A DNA stretch of 64,000 nt from Microglena sp. YARC. Lineage: Eukaryota; Chlorophyta; Chlorophyceae; Chlamydomonadales; Chlamydomonadaceae. The stretch is taken from NCBI GenBank assembly GCA_022414725.1, contig CM039462.1, positions 45,198,945 to 45,262,944 on the forward strand, read 5' to 3'. The position numbers and the translations under genes were made by a program. Shown here in pieces: positions 59,048 to 64,000 of this stretch. The notes below the pieces were generated by a model. It worked only from the letters and a program-made list of their open reading frames with translations, had not been told where the DNA came from and did no database searches. The first letter of the stretch is position 1. The number at the start of each line of letters is the position of its first letter.

Positions 59048-59383
59048 ATGGACTGCACTCGACGTAAATACGGAATCCCTTGCCAACCATATTCCAATAA
59101 ATGTCCCCGCCATCTTGCTCACATTCCAACCTTTGCAGGTGACAGCATCGCTTACTTGGAAAGACTGGATAAGGCGAAAAAAGAAGTGGATGCCCAGGTC
59201 GTTGTCATGTCAGCCCAAGCTGTACAGGATGCAGCCAGGATAGACCATCTGGCATCTCACTCCAATGTCATGTCAGCCCAAGCTGTACAGGATGCAGCCA
59301 AGACCAACTATCTGGAGGCCGCTAGGTTTCCGCACAACCCGGGTATGCATTTCTACGGCGATGGCAACATCACCCCGCCTTGA
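59048..59383 (+). CDS. Small Cys-containing protein with internal duplication, 111 aa
   Basis: The ATG at 59048. The N-terminus has four Cys (CTRRKYGIPCQPYSNKCPRH). A helical middle carries two copies of VMSAQAVQDAA from a direct DNA repeat (about 59205-59235 and 59267-59297). No known family. Confidence 0.5.
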   Translation: MDCTRRKYGIPCQPYSNKCPRHLAHIPTFAGDSIAYLERLDKAKKEVDAQVVVMSAQAVQDAARIDHLASHSNVMSAQAVQDAAKTNYLEAARFPHNPGMHFYGDGNITPP

Positions 59384-59622
59384 GATTATCTGCTGTCTGT
59401 ACGGGGGGGCGAATTCTGGTTTTTCGTTCGGCGCATCGAATGAGTCGAAGTTCGATAGAGAGAGATTCGTGTGTGTAAGTCTGTAATCTGCTTCGAATGA
59501 GTCGCAGTGTGTGTAAGTCTGTCCAAATGTACATAGCTGTATGAGCGTGATGCTGCAGGAAACCATGTGTTGTTGGAGATGCGTTCAACAGTGTTCTTGT
59601 CAGATTTGCGGAAACCGCCAGC

Positions 59623-59892
59623 TTAGTATGGCCCATCTATTTTGATGGTGACGTGCTCAAATGCGCTATCCATTTTACTATTGAAATATGGAAGATCACA
59701 TTGTGGAGGCGGGTCAAGTAATTGGATGGTGTACACGGGTTGCATGCCAAAATCTGAGTGCGGGCCTGCAATGACTTGTAAGCGCGTTCCACAGAGTGGT
59801 ATGTGTTGTTGTGCAACTCGATAGCATACACCTATCTTTACCTCGGCTATAAGTACATAGGCGTCGATTTGTAATGATGCTGTAACAAACAT
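59623..59892 (-). CDS. Small hypothetical protein, 89 aa
   Basis: The ATG at 59892 starts MFVTASLQIDAYVLIAEV. The product looks beta-rich (IGVCYRVAQQHIPLCGTRLQV, VYTIQLLDPPPQ). No family recognised; supported by frame and start only. Confidence 0.4.
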   Translation of the reverse strand: MFVTASLQIDAYVLIAEVKIGVCYRVAQQHIPLCGTRLQVIAGPHSDFGMQPVYTIQLLDPPPQCDLPYFNSKMDSAFEHVTIKIDGPY

Positions 59893-60890
59893 AATGGTGT
59901 CTCTTCAATATCAGCCAAAACATATTTGCATGTGTGAAGCGCAGGGAGTCAGTTGCTGAATCCCACTGTGAATACACAACAACGGTTACACAGTTCACTC
60001 GCGATTATGATTCCGCAGATCGTGGGAACACGTTCAATAAGTGAGTTTGCTTGGGAGAGAATGGTTCAATTCTGACACCGACCAAGAAAGTTGCAGGATC
60101 TCAAAGTTTGTTGTGACTTTTCATTTGCTACGCAGCTTCTCATTCCCAGATATTCATGATTGCCATCAGCCGCCATCCCGATCTGTCTCATTCCATTGAG
60201 TTTCGCTGTTTTCATGTGCATAAAGGGTTCTAAGTTCATTATGGTATTAGAACTGATTGCGTCAACTGCGGCCGCTGCAACGCTGGCAGAGAAGGCGTGT
60301 TGTCATCCCGTCACTCAAAAGGTGATATTTCATTGCACAATGTGGATGTGCGGTTGCTTACTACCACTGAGTATCAGATTGATGCTAGCTTCTTCTACAC
60401 TCGACGGAATACTAAAATGAAACGGCGACGACGATATGCACTGTTGGATGCTCTTTTACGAATAAGTTTCGTACACTGCAAAAGCAGTCAAATCACATGG
60501 CGACCGACCTCTCGCATCACGGCGGAAACCTGTAGCCTCTTTCTCGTCCACACACTCACTCTGTGAAAAGAGAACCAGTCAAAGTTTCGCCATTTTTTTT
60601 GTTTTTGTGTATTTGTGTTTTGCATGCGGGGGACCTGGTTGGTCATGGGATGGCATGTACTCCACCAGGCGTGCACCTGAGTCCTCGCGTGACACTCCGA
60701 ACAGGCCATTCAATCCAGCAATTGCATCTTCGCGTTTTAAATCGATGTAGTAGTTCTTCACTTGCTCGGATGGTTCCGACTCCTGCATGGTTGCTTGTTG
60801 TACAATCGGACAAGGGAATTATGTTACATAATATCCCGAGTCAGCACGTCCCTTAGCGACATCAAAGTCCGGTACTCAAAAGAAGCCGTG
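59893..60890. other. Intergenic region with repeat fragments
   Basis: A solitary family 1 left end (TACACTCGACGGAATACTAA at 60396), one family A unit (60488-60535) and the second copy of the orphan fragment (60625-60785, minus strand). No complete gene. Confidence 0.6.
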
Positions 60891-60892
60891 TG

Positions 60893-61018
60893 TATCAAGC
60901 AGGCTATTGGGTTTTGAGGGGTTTAGCGGGCTATTGGGTTTTGAGGGGTATAGCGGGCTACTGGGTTTTGAGGGGTATCAAGCAGGCTATTGGGTTTTGA
61001 GGGGTATAGCGGGCCAGA
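60893..61018. repeat. Tandem repeat, ~35-base unit, four copies
   Basis: GGGCTATTGGGTTTTGAGGG followed by GTATAGC or GTATCAAGCA. It lies 120 bases upstream of ankyrin gene 4. Confidence 0.9.
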
Positions 61019-61049
61019 TGGATTCAGTTGCGGAATGCATGGGCCTCGG

Positions 61050-61139
61050 TAGTATAAATAAATAATGAGTTGGGATTTTATAAAAGGCTATAGACCATCC
61101 TGTGCGCTTGCATGCATTGTACACACATGTTTATAGAAC
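61050..61139 (+). promoter_or_regulatory. Upstream region of ankyrin gene 4
   Basis: TATAAATAAATAATGAGTTG and a second TTTTATAAAAGG box precede ACCATCCTGTGCGCTTGCAT, which is shared with the upstream region of ankyrin gene 3. The TATAAATAAATAATGAG segment is in the opposite orientation there. Confidence 0.5.
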
Positions 61140-62729
61140 ATGCATTCGCACACGCGATCATCGTTAATCCTAACGCTTCCCCATGACATTCTTGATCGTA
61201 TTGCCCTATTCTCTTCCAACCCCAAGATTGTATTAGTGTGTAAAACTCTGTGCAAAAAATTTTCTGGATGGCCCCTTACCGGACTGATCCAACCACCACA
61301 ACGAGTTGGAGAGATTATGGCGAAAGGGGGGCGCACCGACCTTCTAGCAGTATGCTTGGTGTCCAATCCTCTTGTCCAGGTTAAGGGCGTACAATTGAGG
61401 GCGAACCAAAATGAAAACAAGATTCTCTATGTGGCTGCCAAGGCCGGTCACGCCGATGTCTGCAAGCTGCTGATGGATCCAGAGGTGGCTGGACTTGAGT
61501 TCAGGGCCCTGGCGAACTCTAGAGACAGCTTGGCATTGCGTGAGGCTGCCGATGAAGGTCACGCAGATGTCTGCAAGCTTCTCATGGATCCAGCGGTGGC
61601 TGGAATTGAGTTCAGGGCCAGGGCGAACTCTAGCGACAGCAGTGCCTTGTGGGCGGCTGCCAAGGCAGGTCACACAGATGTGTGCAAGCTGCTGATGGAT
61701 CCAGAGGTGGCTGGAATTGAGTTCAGGGCCAGGGCGAACAACAGCGACAGCTTGGCATTGTGGGCCGCTGCTAGAGAAGGTCACGCAGATGTCTGCAAGC
61801 TGCTCATGGATCCAGCGGTGGCTGGACTTGAGTTCAGGGCCCGGGCGAACTCTACCGCCAGCAGTGCCTTGTGGGCGGCTGCCAAGGCAGGTCACGCCGA
61901 TGTCTGCAAGATGCTCATGGATCCAGAGGTGGCTGGACTTGAGTACAGGGCCAGGGCGAACTCTAGTGACAGCATGGCCTTGTGGGCGGCTGCCAATGCA
62001 GGTCACGCAGATGTCTGCAAGCTGCTGATGGATCCAGAGGTGGCTGGACTTGAGTTCAGGGCCCTTGCTAACTCTAGCGATAGCATGGCATTGTGGGCCG
62101 CTGCTAAGGACGGTCACGCAGATGTCTGCAATCTGCTGATGGATCCAGTGGTGGCTGGAATTGAGTTCAGGGCTAGGGCGAACTCTAGCGACAGCAGGGC
62201 CTTGCGTGAGGCTGCCAAGGCAGGTCACGCAGATCTCTGCAAGCTGCTGATGGATCCAGAGGTTGCTGGAATTGAGTTCAGGGCTAGGGCGAACTCTAGC
62301 GACAGCAGGGCCTTGCGTGAGGCTGCCAAGGCAGGTCACGCAGATGTCTGCAAGCTGCTGATGGATCCAGAGGTTGCTGGAATTGAGTTCAGGGCCAGGG
62401 CGAACTCTGTCAACAGCTGGGCCTTGCGGCTGGCTGCGAAGGTAGGTCACGCAGATCTCTGCAAGCTGCTGATGGATCCAGCGGTGGCTGGAATTGAGTT
62501 CAGGGCCAGGGCGTACACTTTCGACAGCAGGGCATTGTGGCTGGCTGCGAAGGAAGGTCACGCAGATGTGTGCAAGATGCTGATGGATCCAGAGGTGGCT
62601 GGAATTGAGTTCAGGGCCCTGGCGAACTCTAACGACAGCTGGGCATTGTGGGCGGCTACCAAGGCAGGTCACGCAGATGTCTGCAAGCTGCTCATGGATT
62701 CAGATGCGGGTGGCACCGAGTACAGCTGA
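61140..62729 (+). CDS. F-box ankyrin-repeat protein 4
   Basis: The ATG at 61140 gives 529 residues. The F-box-like N-terminus is LPHDILDRIALFSSNPKIVL and VCKTLCKKF, followed by about 12 repeats of 37 residues (ALWAAAKAGHADVCKLLMDP, EVAGIEFRARANS) and the end LMDSDAGGTEYS. It is a close relative of gene 3 on the opposite strand and appears complete, so it gives the reference C-terminus for the family. Likely an adaptor bringing host targets to an SCF ubiquitin ligase. Adjacent repeats are nearly identical at DNA level (for example 62170-62270 and 62280-62380). Confidence 0.85.
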   Translation: MHSHTRSSLILTLPHDILDRIALFSSNPKIVLVCKTLCKKFSGWPLTGLIQPPQRVGEIMAKGGRTDLLAVCLVSNPLVQVKGVQLRANQNENKILYVAAKAGHADVCKLLMDPEVAGLEFRALANSRDSLALREAADEGHADVCKLLMDPAVAGIEFRARANSSDSSALWAAAKAGHTDVCKLLMDPEVAGIEFRARANNSDSLALWAAAREGHADVCKLLMDPAVAGLEFRARANSTASSALWAAAKAGHADVCKMLMDPEVAGLEYRARANSSDSMALWAAANAGHADVCKLLMDPEVAGLEFRALANSSDSMALWAAAKDGHADVCNLLMDPVVAGIEFRARANSSDSRALREAAKAGHADLCKLLMDPEVAGIEFRARANSSDSRALREAAKAGHADVCKLLMDPEVAGIEFRARANSVNSWALRLAAKVGHADLCKLLMDPAVAGIEFRARAYTFDSRALWLAAKEGHADVCKMLMDPEVAGIEFRALANSNDSWALWAATKAGHADVCKLLMDSDAGGTEYS

Positions 62730-62861
62730 GTTGAATCAACCAACGTCTGTGTCTTTTTGATCAGACTTCTAATGGCCTAAAAAACCCGGATTCGGTACAT
62801 ACAGCTAGGGACATTTGATTCTGGGACACCTTTTATTTGGGGGATTTGACCAATTCAAGCT

Positions 62862-63040
62862 TTGTAACCGATCTTGTCAATACAGATACTGTCTTCAGGA
62901 GATTGACACAAAACATTCAAGGCCTGTAAAGACACAGAAGTTACATGATCAAAGTAGCCTGACAAGTCAACGTGTTGGCTTACATCGTGCGCATCAATAA
63001 TCATTTTCAAAGCGTTCCTGTAATCAAATAATTCTGCTAC
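62862..63040 (+). repeat. Family E dispersed repeat
   Basis: TTTGTAACCGATCTTGTCAA, ACACAAAACATTCAAGG and CATCGTGCGCATCAATAAT match 45255-45470. The first block reads as a Cys-rich frame (LCNRSCQYRYC), as it does after the zinc-ribbon genes. Confidence 0.8.
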
Positions 63041-63043
63041 ATC

Positions 63044-63211
63044 TAATGGGTGTTCCTGCCTCCCGGCCGATTTTTTAAAATTTCTAATCAGGATTTAGAG
63101 CCTCCTGAACGACTCGCTAGCTTAATACATCAGCACCAAGGAATCACAATTCCGCTCCATACCATGTTTCGCAACCAGTCAAAATCGGCCGGGAGGCAGG
63201 AACGCCCATTA
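63044..63211. mobile_element. TIR element family 2 (168 bp), complete
   Basis: TAATGGGTGTTCCTGCCTCC and CGGCCGATTTT are repeated in reverse at 63181-63211 with one mismatch. The arms are about 30 bases and the ends are TA. The interior (~105 bases) has no coding capacity. The family-2 copy at 44582 carries a family 1 insertion. Confidence 0.85.
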
Positions 63212-63237
63212 TCTGGAATTATTGGGCACGCGCAGCG

Positions 63238-63496
63238 AATGAGCAGGGTGAACCCGGCAGAAGCAAGCAAGTACGAGGACGACGACGCCTTCCTCCAGGG
63301 AGGCGCCGGCTCCGTCACCTTCAGAGCCATGCAGGGCATGGCACTGCATAGCCGGACCTGCGTCAGGGTCCTCTCGGAGAGGGGCGTGCCGCTGCCAGAG
63401 GAACTACGGACGCACTGTCAAGATTCACAATGGCCATGTACTCGGGGCCAGCCATGTACATCTGGATCCATCAAAAGCTTGCAGACATCTGTGTGA
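63238..63496 (+). pseudogene. GC-rich orphan coding fragment
   Basis: The ATG at 63238 gives MSRVNPAEASKYEDDDAF, then VTFRAMQGMALHSRTCVRVL and LPEELRTHC. The composition is codon-like and unlike its surroundings. It runs into the 3' end of the ankyrin gene on the other strand at about 63420, where homology to any gene of its own ends. Probably a truncated acquired fragment. Confidence 0.35.
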
Positions 63497-64000
63497 CCTT
63501 CCTTGGCAGCCACCATCAAGGCCCAGCTGTTGACAGAGTTCGCCCGGGCCCTGAACTCAACTCCAGCAACCTCTGGATCCATCAGCAGCTTGCAGACATC
63601 TGCGTGACCTGCCTTGGCAGCCGCCCACAATGCTCTGCTGTCTCTAGAGTTCGCCAGGGCCCTGAACTCAATTCCAGCCACCACTGGATCCATCAGCAGC
63701 TTGCATACATCTGCGTGACCTGCATGGGCAGCCGCCCACAATGCCCAGCTGTCGCTAGAGTTCGCCCTGGCCCTGAACTCAATTCCAGCCACCGCAAGAT
63801 CCATGAGCAGCTTGCAGACATCTGCGTGACCGGCATTCGCAGCCGCCCACAATGCCCAGCTGTCTCTAGAGTTCGCCCGGGCCCTGAACTCAACTCCAGC
63901 CACCTCTGGATCCATCAGCAGCTTACAGACATCTGCGTGACCTGCATAGGCAGCCACCTGCAAGGCCCAGCTGTCGCTAGAGTTCGCCACGGCCCTGTAC
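63418..64000 (-). CDS. Ankyrin-repeat protein 5, partial (continues beyond the window)
   Basis: The frame is open at the right edge; the start lies outside. Five visible repeats follow the gene 3/4 consensus (ALWAAANAGHADVCKLLMDP). The last repeat departs into MDPDVHGWPRVHGHCES and stops at 63418, so its C-terminus differs from gene 4 and may have been created by rearrangement next to the orphan fragment at 63238. Confidence 0.8.
   Translation of the reverse strand, partial: YRAVANSSDSWALQVAAYAGHADVCKLLMDPEVAGVEFRARANSRDSWALWAAANAGHADVCKLLMDLAVAGIEFRARANSSDSWALWAAAHAGHADVCKLLMDPVVAGIEFRALANSRDSRALWAAAKAGHADVCKLLMDPEVAGVEFRARANSVNSWALMVAAKEGHTDVCKLLMDPDVHGWPRVHGHCES

Overview
The window looks like part of a large eukaryotic DNA virus genome (Nucleocytoviricota, probably infecting an alga or other protist), or a viral region inside a protist assembly. 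The sequence alone does not decide between these. Viral hallmarks are a phage/NCLDV-type fibre with an S74 chaperone domain, a primase fused to an origin-binding-type helicase, a D5-like helicase remnant, a SET-domain protein, a T5orf172/GIY-YIG nuclease, an IS630/mariner transposase fragment, and F-box/U-box/ankyrin/LRR/WDW-repeat proteins. I see no spliceosomal gene structure and no bacterial operon or Shine-Dalgarno architecture.

Layout. (1) 1-15.7 kb is gene-dense: membrane and virion-like proteins, a tyrosine recombinase, the S74 fibre, a membrane protein ending in a Cys-rich WDRPC-type domain, a patatin-like lipase, small membrane proteins and a staphylococcal-type nuclease. Many of these genes are broken by single-base frameshifts, often in homopolymers, so either the assembly has indel errors or the region is decaying. 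(2) 15.8-22.9 kb holds no intact gene. It contains a degraded TIR element, a 1000-N assembly gap (18787-19786), and several tandem and dispersed repeats. (3) 22.8-27.5 kb carries the primase-helicase gene, an unrecognised 427-aa gene and a GIY-YIG/T5orf172 gene. The helicase and the nuclease are each bracketed by duplicated ends of the gene between them. (4) 28-44 kb is a mosaic island. A 50-bp minisatellite (family A) followed by a ~300-bp module (family B) recurs between accessory genes: an LRR F-box protein, D5 fragments, duplicated zinc-ribbon genes, a U-box protein and two near-identical ankyrin genes. (5) 44-64 kb has more ankyrin F-box genes, a small P-loop protein, the SET protein, two PD-(D/E)XK-like proteins, a transposase and possible Fanzor remnant, and a WDW-repeat protein.

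How the parts relate. The accessory genes lean towards host ubiquitin control (F-box plus ankyrin or LRR, and U-box). The island is shaped by repeats and by short non-autonomous TIR elements with TA target duplications. One element inserted into another gives a nearly clean record of transposition, and the elements carry an F-box-like reading frame. The replication genes (primase-helicase, broken D5 pieces) and nuclease genes sit at duplication junctions, which suggests insertion by recombination or homing-like events.
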